The notes under the pieces were generated by a model that was given only the letters and a program-made list of their open reading frames with translations, was not told where the DNA came from and did not search any database. The position numbers and the translations under genes are program-made. From assembly GCA_032718475.1 (NCBI GenBank), contig JAUCBJ010007595.1:1-57997 (forward strand): DNA of 57,997 nt, in the 5' to 3' direction. The DNA comes from Nemertoderma westbladi (lineage: Eukaryota; Xenacoelomorpha; Nemertodermatida; Nemertodermatidae). Within the stretch, counting starts at the first letter, position 1. Each line of letters starts with the position of its first letter. This document shows, in pieces, positions 33,655-46,377 of this stretch.

Positions 33655-33950
33655 GTTAGTATTCCATCTCGTATTGTTTTATGTTAGACAAAACTGCTTC
33701 TATCTGGTCAGCTCCACTTATATTTGAGATAAATATCTTTCTAACCTTAGCTGTAATCAGTAATAATCAGCTTGAGGGATGTTGTACCATAACCCTGACA
33801 TCAACATCTAATGTGTTACTATGCAAACTGTTCTAGTTTCTAGTCGGCATCTTTCTGGTAGAGGGATTACTGTTTGCACCACCTGAGTGTAGATCGATGC
33901 CCGGTCTTCTTCAACCGTTGCGTTGCCTGAAATCTGCAAAAATGACTTAA

Positions 33951-34653
33951 GGGGGGGTACACCATTTTCGGACAACTCTTCGATTTATCACTCTTAGCGT
34001 TTCTAAATTGTTTGGTTTTGGCTATAATTTGGAATATAAGTGCCTAAGATGCTATTCTACATGACAGATTAGAAAATTTTTATTTTTCGCTATTTAATAT
34101 TAGTTGATACTAGTTAACAACAAAAAAAGCTTGGTTGCGCTTAAAACCCTAAGGCTTTTACAGTTTTAAATCTAATCACATGAAAGTTTTTTTATATGAT
34201 AGATCAAAGATGGGGCAACATAACTATCAGGCGAAATTTTGTGAAAATAATTCTGCACCGCTAGGTGGCGCTGCAAATTTATGCCTAACTTTTAGGTTTG
34301 TTATAAATAGTATTAAATTTTATTAACAAATCTGATCTGATCTGATACTTTTATGCAGGGTGGCTATGTAGACACCCACAGAAAGTTTCAGACTAATTGC
34401 TCGAAAATTGTAGAAGTAGTAGGGTTTTGAAGTTGACAATTTCATAAAATAAATATTTGGAGATAATCGACCTTTCATTATACATAGTAATAGTAATTTC
34501 AATTGGAATCCCTAAATGGAAATTGTTATAACTTAAAAACTAAAAGAGCTATTAAATAGCGGTTTTCAGATTTGGAAACACCATTTAATGGTGCATTATA
34601 ATAGATCATAAAAAAAATTTCGACATATTTTTGACCAAAATGGTGTACCCCCC
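33951..34653. mobile_element. 703-bp MITE with G-rich TIRs and TTAA duplication
   Basis: Flanked by TTAA at 33947-33950 and 34654-34657. Terminal inverted repeats are GGGGGGGTACACCATTTT and its complement AAAATGGTGTACCCCCC. It has no ORF. It enlarges the A3-B2 spacing to 1190 nt from about 470. TTAA targets are used by piggyBac and Kolobok transposases; the G-run ends do not settle which. Confidence 0.88.
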
Positions 34654-34787
34654 TTAAAACTGGACACCAGTTGATTTTTACACAATATAGCTCAGGATTA
34701 AATTACCTTTAGACAAACTAATGACAAGTTATGCTAAGATTTTTGTTATATTTTTAAATTTTAAGTAGAAACTTTTATTCATTATAG

Positions 34788-34832
34788 ATACTACCATGGA
34801 TAATTCTGTACCGACTACAAATACCCATGCGG
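34788..34832 (+). CDS. micro-exon B2 (45 nt)
   Basis: Identical in sequence to B1 (CCGACTACAAAT). Same acceptor and donor; last exon before the repeat array and LINE. Confidence 0.62.
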
Positions 34833-35206
34833 GTTAGTTTTATTCCAACTCGTATTGTTTTATGTTATATAACAAAATGAATGTACAACCAAAATGACGA
34901 TTAGTGGGTTTCTTGTTAAAATAAATCGCCACTCTAGAGTTTGTACTTTTCGGGCAATGTGGTGATGTATGAACTTTTCTATAAGGGTTTACTTCAACGC
35001 TGAATCGAATAGAGCCACTTTCAGAGCCACAAAACGTTGTGGTATGCGAGTTTTCATCAATAATTTAACAAAAATTTTCAATTTTGGTTTTCGGTATGTC
35101 AATAGAGGCACCCTATTTATTGTTTAATGTTTTGAGTGTTTCCTATTCGATTCAACATCTCAGTAAACCCTTATAAAAATTACCAAATAAGCAAATATTA
35201 AGTCTA

Positions 35207-35246
35207 CCAAATATATATATATATATATATATCTGCCATATATATA
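35207..35246. repeat. AT microsatellite
   Basis: (AT)n run broken by CTGCC; a shorter version lies at 45411-45450 in unit 2. Their lengths differ by a few repeats. Confidence 0.9.
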
Positions 35247-35401
35247 TCTATTCCATGTATTCCATCTCGTATTGTTTATGTTATGCAACAAATGTTGAAC
35301 CAAAATGCAGATTATTGTGATTCTTGTTAAAAAAAATCACCAATCTAGAGTTTGTACTTTTCGCGCAAGGTGGTGATGTGTGAACATTTTTATGGAACTT
35401 T

Positions 35402-35699
35402 GACAATTGTCCCCCGGACAATTGCCCCCCGAACCATACCCCACGGACCATTGCCCCCAGACCATTGCCGCCGGACCATTGCCCCCGGACAATTGCCTCC
35501 CAAGGACAATTGGCCCCCGGACCATTGCCCCACCGGACAATTGCCTCCCGATGACAACTGCCCCCGGACAATTGCCTCCTGGACAATTGCCCCCCTGATA
35601 ATTGCCCCCGGACATTTTACCCCCAGACAATTGCCCTCCGGACAATTTCACCCGACAATTGCCCCTCCGGACAATGGCCCCTGGATATTTGCTCCCCGG
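35402..35699 (+). repeat. CCGGACAATTGCCCC array downstream of exon B2
   Basis: About 20 degenerate copies of a 13-16-bp motif with core GGACAATTGCCCC; variants include GGACCATTGCC. It is the reverse complement of the array before C exons. Apparent ORFs here on both strands (PDNCP or GGQLSGG repeats) are translations of this repeat. Confidence 0.9.
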
Positions 35700-36487
35700 T
35701 CAATTATCCCCGATATTTTATTTAATGAATATATTTTTAATTATTAATTTTTTTTTAAATAATTATAAATATTTATTAATTTAATTATTTTAACTATTAA
35801 TTTTTAATTCATTGAATGTTTCCCTATGGTTTTATGGAATTCAAGAAATAATATTAACCTTGATAAACACTTCTACAAACACTTCAAACACTTCAAACAG
35901 CCCAGTAGGGCAGGCCCGATAAGAATAGCCTATTCATTATTTAGTTGATCAAGAGTGGGTTGGTTCAGCCCCGTCAACTAAATAGGTCATTGAGGGCTAT
36001 AGCGCCTAGGGCACCATTGAAGGCAAAGGCTTGATACGCATCTGCATTAGAGATGATACACGCACCGCCCTGTCTATACTGGATGCTCCTCTACCAGTGT
36101 TAGGTAACCTAACCCAGGAGGCACACTTGGTTCAGGGTGTAACAAAAGGACCCCTACAGTCGGCAGCAGGGCTGTAGGCCATGGATAGGCGGAAGGTAAT
36201 CAACCAATGGCTAGACATGCTGACAAGGTCGGCGGAAGGTAATCAACCAACGGCGATCTACTGCGAAGACGCTTGTAGGAGTTGCGACCACAAGCGGTTT
36301 ACACCCGCAACTGAAAGATATGAGTATGAGAACCCTCCAGGAGAAATACCGGCTCGGTCGACGCCCGGGTCAATAAGGACCGCGTCCCCCAGTGGTACAG
36401 CAGGCTGGGGTCGATAAATTGGCTACTGGAACAGAAGACCGAGAAGAAAGCCTGTTGAAATGTAAAAAGACAATAAAGATTGCTACA

Positions 36488-37879
36488 ATGAACGCACGCA
36501 CGCTGAAAGCACATACCAAACAGGGTGACATGGTCCCTCTGGAAATGGAATATAACATCGACATCATCTGCATCCAAGAACATCGGATTTGTCATGAAGA
36601 CACTGCCATGAAGTACAATGACATTGGAAATGGATGGACGTTAGTAACAAGCTCAGCAGTAAGAAACTCGGCCAATGCATCAATTGGTGGAGTAGGAATT
36701 CTGCTAAGCCCATTTGCACTTAAGACCCTAAACAACATCGAATCTATAAATTCCAGGGTTATGATCGCAACATTTGATGGGAATCCCAAGGCAACAGTTA
36801 TATGTTGCTACAGTCCAACCAATGCCTCAGAGCCAGAACAAGCAGTCAAGTTTTATGAAGAACTGACTGGACTTATAAAGGACATTCCGAAACACAATGT
36901 TAAAGTCATTGCTGGTGACCTGAATGCCCAAATTGGCCCAGAAGACATCAAGGGTTACACCTATAACACCAGTTCTAACAGAAATGGGTACTTACTTTTA
37001 GACCTAATGGAAGAATGTGAATTGATACCAACAAACAACACATTCGAAAAGAGTAAGGGGAAGCTATGGACCTGTCAATACCCTAATGGAACCAAAGCAC
37101 AACTGGATTACATCCTCATAAACAAAAAGTGGAGAAACAGCATGATCAACTGCGAGGCATACAGCTCGTTCAACCTAATTGGTTCGGACCACAGAATTGT
37201 GACTGCAGAGATCAGACTCAGTTTGAGAGCTAGCAAACCCAGGACAAGCAAGCAAATCAAATATGACTGGGAAAAACTCAGAACTGACAATGCTGTAAAG
37301 GATGCTTATACAGTAGAAGTTCAAAACCGCTTTGAAGCACTTCAGTCAATGGATGAAGACCAATCCACCAATTCAATATACCAGAATATAATAACAGCCC
37401 ACAAGGAATCAGCTAAGAGGCATATCCCCCAGAAACCCAAACGAAAACAATATGTGCCATGGCAAAACTCTGAGGTTACTTGTAAGAGAGAAGATCTTAA
37501 AATAGCCTACAAAGTTAAAACCGAACAACCAACAACCGAAAACATTAACAAGGTTGAGAAAGCTAAGGACGATCTTAAATTGGCCTACAACATCAGCCAG
37601 GAAGAGTACATACAAGATAAAACTGAAGCAATTACAACTGCTCACATACAGCAACAATCAAGACTTACCTGGCAAACTGTAAATGAGGTATCTGGTCAGA
37701 AAAGTTCTGGAAAGGGGCGCCTCAAAGCCGATAGTCCTGAAGAACGTGTTGGGAAGTGGAAAAATCACTTCATCAACTTGCTTGGGCAGCCACCAAACAT
37801 CGAGGTCAGCCCTACAAGGAAAATATATGACAAGACACTACCTATAGAAACAGGGGACTTCACAACTGCCGAACTCTAA
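36488..37879 (+). pseudogene. LINE endonuclease and N-terminal RT linker
   Basis: From MNARTLKAHTK the frame shows CIQEHR, GWTLVTSS, GVGILLSP, VICCYSPTN, AGDLNAQIG, LWTCQYP, QLDYILIN and GSDHRIV, the ordered motifs of an APE endonuclease with the catalytic Glu, Asp/Asn and SDH. Open sequence continues upstream without ATG to about 36392. The frame ends at TAA 37877-37879, where the second copy has CAA (52947-52949), so this is a nonsense mutation within one ORF. A short overlapping ORF at 36181-36417 is in the 5' region and is unassigned. Confidence 0.85.
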
Positions 37880-39329
37880 AGAAGCATTAAAAGCATGTCC
37901 AATAATAAAGCAAGTGGATTAGATGAAATCCCAGCGGGGGTATGGAAAACCGGAGTGCTAAACAGACCATTATTGAATGTTTGCAACCGGATGTTAAAAG
38001 GGGAAAAGCCACCATCAATTTGGACTAAAGGTCAACTAAAGCCTCTCCCCAAGAAAGGAGACCTCGGCATACCAACAAACTATCGTGGGATCTGTCTGCT
38101 TGTGGTAGCTGCCAAAATATACAATAAAATGATTCTATATAGGATTAGGCCTCACATAGAGAAACTACTGTGTAAGAGCCAAAACGGATTTCGATCAAGT
38201 AGATCAACTATAGCTCAGATACTTGCACTACGGAGACTGATTGAAGGAATTAAGTCAAAGAATCTCCCCGCTGTCATGACTTTTGTGGACTTCAAGAAAG
38301 CATTCGACTCCATCCATAGAGGTAAAATGCTTGAAATCCTAAGAGCTTATGGAATACCAGAAGTAATTGTTGCTGGCATTGGATTGTTATATTGTGACAC
38401 AGAAGCGCAGGTACTCTCACCAGATGGTGAAACTGCGTTTTTCTCAATCCTGGCTGGCGTACTGCAAGGTGACACATTAGCACCATTACTATTTGTAATT
38501 GTGCTGGATTACGCAATGAGGACGGCCACAAAGGGTGAAGACCTGGGATTCACACTTCAAGAACGCAGAAGTAGTAGATATCCGGCAACTACAGTCACAG
38601 ACACCGACTTTGCGGATGACATCGCCCTGCTCTCTAATACCCTAGCAGATGCACAGCTTCTACTAAATAAAGTGGAGAGGGCTGCTAAGGAAGTTGGATT
38701 GCATATAAATGCTACAAAGACCGAATTCATGACCTTTAATGTTGATGGAAACTTGACAACCATTGATAATAATCAACTAAGGAAGGTCGATGACTTCCAG
38801 TACCTTGGATCATGGATAGAGAGTAGCAAAAAGGACATAGAAGTTAGGAAAGCAAAGGCTTGGGTAGCTCTATCAAAAATGGATACCATCTGGAAATCAG
38901 ATCTCTCCAGGCACCTGAAGACTAAGTTCTTTCGAGCCACAGTGGAAAGTGTATTTTTATATGGGGGTGAGTCCTGGACACTGACTAAATCACTTGAACA
39001 ACGAATTGATGGTTGCTACACAAGACTACTGGAGACAACACATGACAAACGCCGAGCTTTATGGTACAATACCACCTGTATCAACCACCCTCCGTGAACG
39101 CAGATTAAGATTCAGTGGGCACTGCTGGCGAAGTAAAGACGAGGTCATACCAGATCTACTTTTCTGTCAACCAACTCATGGAAAGCGTAGTCGTGGACGA
39201 CCGGCCATAACATATATAGATCAACTTGAAAGGGATACTGAACTTAGGAGAAACGAAATTGCGACAACTATGGAGAATCGGGAAGCCTGGAAGGATCTCA
39301 TTTCCACTGTCCGAGTTCGCTCTACCTAG
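37880..39329 (+). pseudogene. LINE reverse transcriptase, frame broken near 39030
   Basis: Continues the endonuclease frame. RT motifs: NGFRSSRST, FVDFKKAFDSI (motif A), GVLQGDTLAPLLF (motif B), TDFADDIALLS (catalytic FADD), QYLGSWI. A 23-nt deletion near 39030, compared with 54142-54164, shifts the frame, after which the C-terminal GHCWRSKDEVIPDLL and GKRSRGRPAITYID region reads in another frame to 39329. The element cannot make full-length protein. Confidence 0.85.
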
Positions 39330-39724
39330 TAGTAGTAGTAAACACTTCTAAACTTTAATTTTTTTGATTTTCTCGAAAAATCCAAGATTTTTTCTCTAAC
39401 AATTTAATTTAATCACCATTTCTAAACTTTTAATTTTATGTGTTTTTCAAAGTATGCACGATTTAAATTTGATTGTCTTTATGCTAGCTATAGTTTTTTA
39501 TGACATAATTTTTTTTTTATTGTAATTAATTACTTCAATTGGAAAATATCGAAATTATTGAGCACATAAATAAGCAAACATTGATGTTTTATTAAATATA
39601 AATCGGACTTAGCTATATAAAATTATTGTTTAATGTTGTAAGGAAGACTAAATTGCTGTGATGAACGACCTTATTTATTTTGCAATTTTCCTTGGGGCCA
39701 ATTTTTTGTTTGGCGGCTAAATAT

Positions 39725-39808
39725 AATTGCGGGGAAATTGTCCGAGGGGAAATATTCCTGGGAGCAATTGTCCTGCGGCAGGCAATTGTCCGGGGGCAAT
39801 TGTCCGGG
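39725..39808 (+). repeat. GGGGCAATTGTCC array upstream of exon C2
   Basis: Nearly identical to 30429-30513. Confidence 0.85.
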
Positions 39809-40028
39809 TTGCCGATCTTCATCACGTCGTCCAGTGCACTGCAACATTTCGGAAACGTCAATCCTCCATGCAAATGCTGGGACGGATCCAAAGCCCACTG
39901 GATAAACTTGAGAATAACTCTAACCCCCAGCCCCCCGAGCACACGCATCCCTTGTTGGGTGCTATACTAACATTTTTGTTATATATATATTTTTTTAATA
40001 TTAATACATATTATTTTATTCACTATAG

Positions 40029-40073
40029 ATACTACCACGGATAATTCTGTATCAGTTACCACTACCCAAGTGG
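40029..40073 (+). CDS. micro-exon C2 (45 nt)
   Basis: ATTCACTATAG| and GTGG|GTTAGT. Encodes TTTDNSVSVTTTQV; differs from C1 at three residues (Ala/Val, Ile/Thr, Thr/Val), the most divergent C copy. Confidence 0.6.
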
Positions 40074-40374
40074 GTTAGTATATCATCTGTTATTGTTTTA
40101 TGTTATACAATAAGAAACAAAATGTCGATTAGTGGGCAAATCTCCACTCTATAGAGTTTGCACTATTCGCGCAATGTGGTGATGTATGGACATAACCTAC
40201 TATAGATACGACCCGCCAAGCTGCTTTAGTGGGCCAGTTATTTCTCTTAGATAAAACCCCTGAAACAATACGTCTAGTGCGTCGAAAGTACTTGTCCCTA
40301 ACTAAAATTATGTCCTCTTTCAGATGCGACAAATAAAAATTTAATAGCTCCAGTAGTTTTCGAGATATGAGGAG

Positions 40375-40961
40375 TGTTAGCGAATCAATTCCGCTAACCA
40401 CCCCACAAAGTTGGGCCAGCGAGACCCTTAAGCAATATTGGGAAGCACGAGGTTGATTGCCAATAAACCTCGTATCACCCCAATAAACGGGGACGACAAA
40501 CCCCAAAGGAACACACACAATGGGGGTCAGAGGTTATACCTCCGAGAGAGAGAGAATGACAGTAGCAAGGGGAGAACACTCCCAGAGAGATGGGAGGGCG
40601 AGAATTAGGTTATTGGCCAATGGGGGGCAAGCATCGACTGAGTAACAAGGCCACAAGTGCAGTAACCAATATATATATTATGTTGCATGCCCCACTACCG
40701 GTCAGTTTACTCAGTCACCAGTTTACTGTGGACCGGCGACATAGTTCGACCGTCATTGCGGTGCTGTTGTATGTTATTTTACCGGTACCTGTATCATATC
40801 TTACTATCATATATCAGCTATCAATAGTCTATATTATATTATACTTCAGTTGAACATCAAACTCATAGCTTTATCCGTTTATACATTCTATCGCGCCCAT
40901 CCATCAGCCTGCTGTGACGCGTACTTGCTAGACCCGGTCGGGATCCCTCGATCCCGTCACA
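40375..40961 (+). mobile_element. solo LTR of a BEL element (587 bp)
   Basis: Starts TGTTAGC and ends CCCGTCACA, flanked by the 5-bp duplication AGGAG (40370-40374, 40962-40966), as expected for BEL/Pao. Internal strings such as AAGCAATATTGGGA and GGGATCCCTC match the LTR of the element at 1-14177, but the body is much diverged, so it is a related subfamily. Units 1, 3 and 4 have the uninterrupted site, so this insertion postdates duplication. Homologous recombination between LTRs leaves such solo copies. Confidence 0.92.
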
Positions 40962-41191
40962 AGGAGTACATGGCACCCATACCATATCAGCACTTTTCGG
41001 AATTGATAAAATTACTCAAAATACATCACCCTTCAAGACGTTGGTAATGCCATTAACCCTTTCGGTACGGATTCTACATGAATGTTTAGCCCCCAGGACC
41101 TGAATAAATTTGAGCAAAACCAAATTTTTTAATTTGTTAAATAATAATGTCGTAATAAGTATAACTACATACTTTACATTTTCATCCCTAT

Positions 41192-41795
41192 GGGTTTTCC
41201 TGGTCGCTGATTTCATTTCTGATGTCAGTTTTTACGACTGACCAACTCTAAGATGTCTGTGTCTGTATGTATGTCTGTTTGTCTGTCAGTCTGTCAAAAA
41301 ATAAGGAAGCATACTATGTAATAAAAAAATTCGCCAGGGGGGTTTTCCAGGTCTCTGATTTCATTTCTGATGTCAGTTTTTAGGACTGACAAACTCTAGG
41401 CTATCTTTGTCTGTATGTATGTCTGTTTGTCTGTCTGTCGAAAAATAATGAAGCATATTTTGTAATAAAAGCATTCGCCATGGGGGTTTTCCAGGTCGCT
41501 GATTTCATTTCTGATGGCAGTATCTACAACTGACCAACACTAGGATGTATGTGTCTGTGTCTGTATATGAAAACTGACAACAGAAATGAAATCAACGCCG
41601 CACAGGAAAACCTATTGTGAAAGTGCTTTATATATCACATGGTTTATTCCAATCTTGAACAGACAAACCGACAGACAAACGACAGTGAAACGACAAACCG
41701 AGAGACAAATAGACGTACATACAGTCACGCAGTCACGTGAGTCGAGCAGGCGTGAAAACTGGCATCAGAAATGAAATCAACGAAAAGGAAAACCT
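41192..41795. repeat. CTGT/ACAG inverted-repeat element before exon A4
   Basis: Copy of the element at 31306-31760, longer by one extra GTTTTCCAGGTCTCTGATTT plus CTGT block. Confidence 0.75.
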
Positions 41796-41933
41796 CTGTT
41801 GATAGTAGTGCTATCAACATCAGAGGACATACGTCAGAAATTACCTTTCGACTAGTTGCGTGTTATACTAACATTTTTGTTATGTATATTTTTAAATGTT
41901 TAATAGTAATACTTATTATTTTATTCATTATAG

Positions 41934-41990
41934 TTACTACGTCTACCATGGATAATTCTGTATCGGATACCACTACCCATACCCAATCGG
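41934..41990 (+). CDS. micro-exon A4 (57 nt)
   Basis: Sequence identical to A2. The donor side reads GTTAGTTTTCC instead of GTTAGTATTCC, which keeps GTTAGT. Confidence 0.62.
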
Positions 41991-42397
41991 GTTAGTTTTC
42001 CATCTTGTATTATTTTATGTTATACAAAACTGCTCCTATCTGGTCAGCTCCACTTATACTTGAGATAAATATCTTTCTGACCTTAGCTGTATAATCAGTA
42101 ATAATCAGCTTGAGGGATGTTTGCTGACATCAGAATGATGTATTGTGTTACAATGCAAACTGTCAGATTCTAGTCGGCATCTGGTAGAGGGATAACAGTT
42201 TGCACCAACTGTGAGTGTAGATCGATGGCCGGTCTTGCATTGCTTGAAATCTGCAAAATTGACTTAAAACTGGACACTAGTTGATTTTTACACAATATAG
42301 CTCAGGATTAAATTACCTTTAGACAAACTAATGACAAGTTATGCTAAGATTTTTGTTATATTTTTAAATTTTAAGTAGAAACTTTTATTCATTATAG

Positions 42398-42442
42398 ATA
42401 CTACCATGGATAATTCTGTACCGACTACCAATACCCATGCGG
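42398..42442 (+). CDS. micro-exon B3 (45 nt)
   Basis: Same peptide as B1 with one silent change (ACC for ACA). It starts 464 nt after A4 starts. Confidence 0.62.
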
Positions 42443-42895
42443 GTTAGTTTTATTCCAACTCGTATTGTTTTATGTTATATAACAAAATAAATGTTCAACC
42501 AAAATGACGATTAGTGGGTTTTTTTGTTAAAATAAATCGCCACTCTAGAGTTTGTACTTTTCGGGCAATGTGGTGATGTATGAACTTTTCTATAAGGGTT
42601 TACTGCAACGCTGAATCGAATAGAGCCACTTTCAGAGACACAAAACGTTGTGGTATGCGAGTTTTCATCAATAATTTAACAAAAATTTTCAATTTTGGTT
42701 TTCGGTATGTCAATAGAGGCACCCTATTTATTGTTTAATGTTTTGAGTGTTTCCTATTCGATTCAACATCTCAGTAAACCCTTATAAAAATGACCAAATA
42801 TGAAAATATTAAATTTTAACTTGATTTTTACAATTTACAAATTTAGTGTGCCACGCCCACTTTTCTAGCACCAAAAATGCCACATCATCGGTCAA

Positions 42896-43779
42896 TCACC
42901 TTTTGGTCAATGAACCTTTTTTTAAAATGGCTGTCAATTAGTTTTAAATGATAATATTGCTATTTTGTCATGGTCAACCACTGTATGGAAGACCAAATAG
43001 CCTTTATAGTAAAATTGGAAAATTTATAGCCTCCCCCTAGCGGCTGGCGGCGGAATTAAAGATTTCACTAAAATTGCTACTAGTCCCTCAATTTTGGTCC
43101 AAATTTCTTGAAACCAACTTTTTAGGACTCAGCGTGATCGACTCTACAAAAGTTATCTTATAGAATTTTTAATTAGCCACTTTTATTTTAATTAATTAAT
43201 TTAATTAATTAATTATCATATTTTTAATTAAAATTGGCTAATTAGAAAAAATGGTAATATTTATCAAAATTCCATAAGATAACATTTAAAGAGCTTCCAA
43301 AGCTCGTTCGAATGAGCCATAAATGAAGAAAATTGGTTAAAAAATGACGGAGGAGTAGTAATTTGAAAATGAAAAATGTCATTCCGAGAAAATGCCCTTC
43401 AAAGTTTAAACTGTCCCGCCAAAATTGGCTGTCTGTGTTTTGGTTGGGTAATTATTTCTGGCACTAAGGATGCACACCAACGAGCTAAAATGTTCATTAC
43501 GGGGGTTTTCGCGGTCGCTGATTTCATTTCCGATGTCAGTTTTAATTTTTGGTGGAATCTAGTCTATCTGTCTGTCTGTCGGTCTTCTGTCTTTTTTACA
43601 ATTTGACGGACAGACCGTCATCCGGAAAAACAGTGATAACTCGAGAACTGAAAGAGGTCTCACTAAGCGGTTTTCAGATTTGTATTCCTTATTAAATTCT
43701 GCTCTAGATGAAATAAAGAAACAACAATTTGAAAATTTTACCTGAGGGGGGTATACCCCCCCCCCCCCCCCCCCCCCCC
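42896..43779. mobile_element. damaged TTAA MITE with internal hairpin
   Basis: Right end is a long C run followed by TTAA (43780-43783), preceded by strings shared with the MITE at 46378-48044 (CTCGAGAA, AAGCGGTTTTCAGATTT). The left boundary is lost together with part of the host intron. Near 43152-43285 it has an inverted repeat (GTTATCTTATAGAATTTTT and complement). The C run of about 25 bases is a likely length-error site. Confidence 0.65.
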
Positions 43780-44502
43780 TTAAGCCTGCCAGAAAACTTC
43801 CTCAAACAATGTTAAAATAAAATATTATACATTTTACTGCGAAATATAAAATGAACATATTTATGTGCCGCAATAATATGGTGCCCCAAAAATATCACAG
43901 CAGAACATTTTCATGTTTTGGTACCGGTAGTACTCCCTGATTCTCTTAAAACCCGCATAAAACCATTAAACGAAATTGCTAAAATTAAACATTTTGCAAT
44001 TTGCTTCTCGCAAATTGACACCCTGTGCTTTTCATGAAAATCGATATATATGGTTTGTGAAATTTTTAGGTTTTTGGGTTTTATAATTTTCCATGATAGA
44101 TTTTCCAGATAAATCCCCAATTTTGTAAAATTTTACCTTATCTTTAAGAAATTAGATTGGGTGGACCGTTGTCTGTTGACTGTTGTCTGTCTGTTGACTG
44201 TTCTAAGCTAATGAGAGTTGTCAATATCCCTGGAATGCAATTGGCCAAGAACTGTTCATGTAATTAATTGACCTGACCCTTCATGATGGCATGGGACATA
44301 TAAAACACACTTCGGTTCAGCAGAGATTTGACATTATCATTCGAAAAATCAGGAAACCGAGAATGATAATGGCAAAATATTGCAGGTTACAATGTATGGC
44401 AATTAAATAATCTTTCGACTACTTGTGTGTTATACTAACATTTTTGTTATTGTATTATTTTTAAATGCTTCATAGTAATACTTATTATTTTATTAATTCT
44501 AG

Positions 44503-44559
44503 TTACTACGTCTACCATGGATAATTCTGTATCGGATTCCACTACCCATACCCAATCGG
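44503..44559 (+). CDS. micro-exon A5 (57 nt)
   Basis: Acceptor is ATTAATTCTAG| instead of ATTCATTATAG|, still AG. Encodes the Ser form (SDSTT) like A1. Confidence 0.6.
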
Positions 44560-44987
44560 GTTAGTATTCCATCTCGTATTGTTTTATGTTAGACAAAACT
44601 GCTTCTATCTGGTCAGCTCCACTTATACTTGAGATAAATATCTTTCTAACCTTAGCTGTATAATCAGTAATAATCAGATTGAGGGATGTTGTACCAAAAT
44701 CCTGACATCAACATCTAATGTGTTACTATGCAAACTGTTTTAGTTTCTAGTCGGCATCTTTCTGGTAGAGGGATTACGGTTTGCACCACCTGAGTGTAGA
44801 TCGATGCCCGGTCTTCTTCAACCGTTGCGTTGCCTGAAATCTGCTAAATTGACTTAAAACTGGACACTAGTTGATTTTTACACAATATAGCTCAGGATTA
44901 ATTTACCTTTAGACAAACCAATGACAAGTTATGCTAAGATTTTTGTTATATTTTTAAATTTTAAGTAGAAACTTTTATTCATTATAG

Positions 44988-45032
44988 ATACTACCATGGA
45001 TAATTCTGTACCGACTACCAATACTCATGCGG
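44988..45032 (+). CDS. micro-exon B4 (45 nt)
   Basis: B3 with a further silent change (ACT for ACC before His). Standard splice strings. Confidence 0.62.
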
Positions 45033-45599
45033 GTTAGTTTTATTCCAACTCGTATTGTTTTATGTTATATAACAAAATGAATGTACAACCAAAATGACGA
45101 TTAGTGGGTTTCTTGTTAAAATAAATCGCCACTCTAGAGTTTGTACTTTTCGGGCAATGTGGTGATGTATGAACTTTTCTATAAGGGTTTACTGCAACGC
45201 TGAATCGAATAGAGCCACTTTCAGAGACACAAAACGTTGTGGTATGCGAGTTTTCATCAATAATTAAACAAAAATTTTCAATTTTGGGTTCCGGTATGTC
45301 AATAGAGGCACCCTATTTATAGTTTCATGTTTTGAGTGTTTAATATTCGATTCAACATCTCAGTAAACCCTTATAAAAATTACCAAATAAGCAAATATTA
45401 AGTCTACCAAATATATATATATATATATATCTGCCATATATATATCTATTCCATGTATTCCATCTCGTATTGTTTTATGTTATGCAACAAATGTTGAACC
45501 AAAATGCAGATTATTGTGATTCTTGTTAAAAAAAATCACCAATCTAGAGTTTGTACTTTTCGCGCAAGGTGGTGATGTGTGAACATTTTTATGGAACTA

Positions 45600-45900
45600 G
45601 GACAATTGTCCCCCGGACAATTGCCCCCCGAACCATACCCCACGGACCATTGCCCCCGGACCATTGCCGCCGGACCATTGCCCCCGGACAATTGCCTCCC
45701 AAGGACAATTGGCCCCCGGACCATTGCCCCACCGGACAATTGCCTCCCGATGACAATTGCCCCCGGACAATTGCCTCCTGGACAATTGCCCCCCTGATAA
45801 TTGCCCCCGGACATTTTACCCCCAGACAATTGCCCTCCGGACAATTTCACCCCTGACAATTGCCCCTCCGGACAATGGCCCCCGGATATTTGCTCCCCGG
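45600..45900 (+). repeat. CCGGACAATTGCCCC array downstream of exon B4
   Basis: Copy of 35402-35699 with few differences. Confidence 0.9.
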
Positions 45901-46377
45901 TCAATTATCCCCGATATTTTATTTAATGAATATATTTTTAATTATTAATTTTTTTTAAAATAATTATAAATATTTATTAATTTAATTATTTTAACTATTA
46001 ATTTTTAATTCTTTGAATGTTTCCCTATGGTTTTATGGAATTCAAGAAATAATATTAACCTTGATAAACACTTCTAAACTTTAATTTTTTTGATTTTCTC
46101 GAAAAATCAAAAGATTTTTTCTCTAACAATTTAATTTAATCACCATTTCTAAACTTTTAATTTTATGTGTTTTTCAAAGTATGCACGATTTAAATTTGAT
46201 TGTCTTTATGCTAGCTATAGTTTTTTATGACATAATTTATTTTTATTGTAATTAATTACTTCAATTGGAAAATATCGAAATTATTGAGCACATAAATAAG
46301 CAAACATTGATGTTTTATTAAATATAAATCGGACTTAGCTATATAAAATTATTGTTTAATGTTGTAAGGAAGATTAA

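Larger units (their letters stand above)
35876..39339 (+). mobile_element. APE-type LINE (RTE-like), near full length
   Basis: Flanked by an 11-bp duplication AAACACTTCTA (35865-35875 and 39340-39350) and ends in a (TAG)n tail. The empty site is seen intact at about 30040 and 46066. It encodes an endonuclease and RT. Just inside the 5' end the target string is partly repeated (AAACACTTC twice), suggesting slippage on integration. The 5' region is GC-rich non-coding sequence up to about 36480. Clade not resolved without alignment. Confidence 0.88.
30354..39649 (+). repeat. five-exon tandem unit 1 (C1-A2-B1-A3-B2, with LINE)
   Basis: Begins AAATTGCTGTGATGAACGA, a string repeated at 39650, 48047 and 54781. 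It is collinear with the next units apart from insertions: a 703-bp TTAA MITE in the A3-B2 intron and a 3.46-kb LINE after B2. Confidence 0.9.

Noticed and set aside
35281-35784. ORFs on both strands with PDNCP or GGQLSGG repeats (also at 45536-45948 and 52328-52642)
   Set aside because: They are translations of the GGACAATTGCCCC array in all frames; no frame is favoured and lengths change between units.
35876-36180. HDV-like ribozyme at the LINE 5' end
   Set aside because: There are short GC-rich stems (GCCC...GGGC), but I could not fit the nested double pseudoknot by eye.
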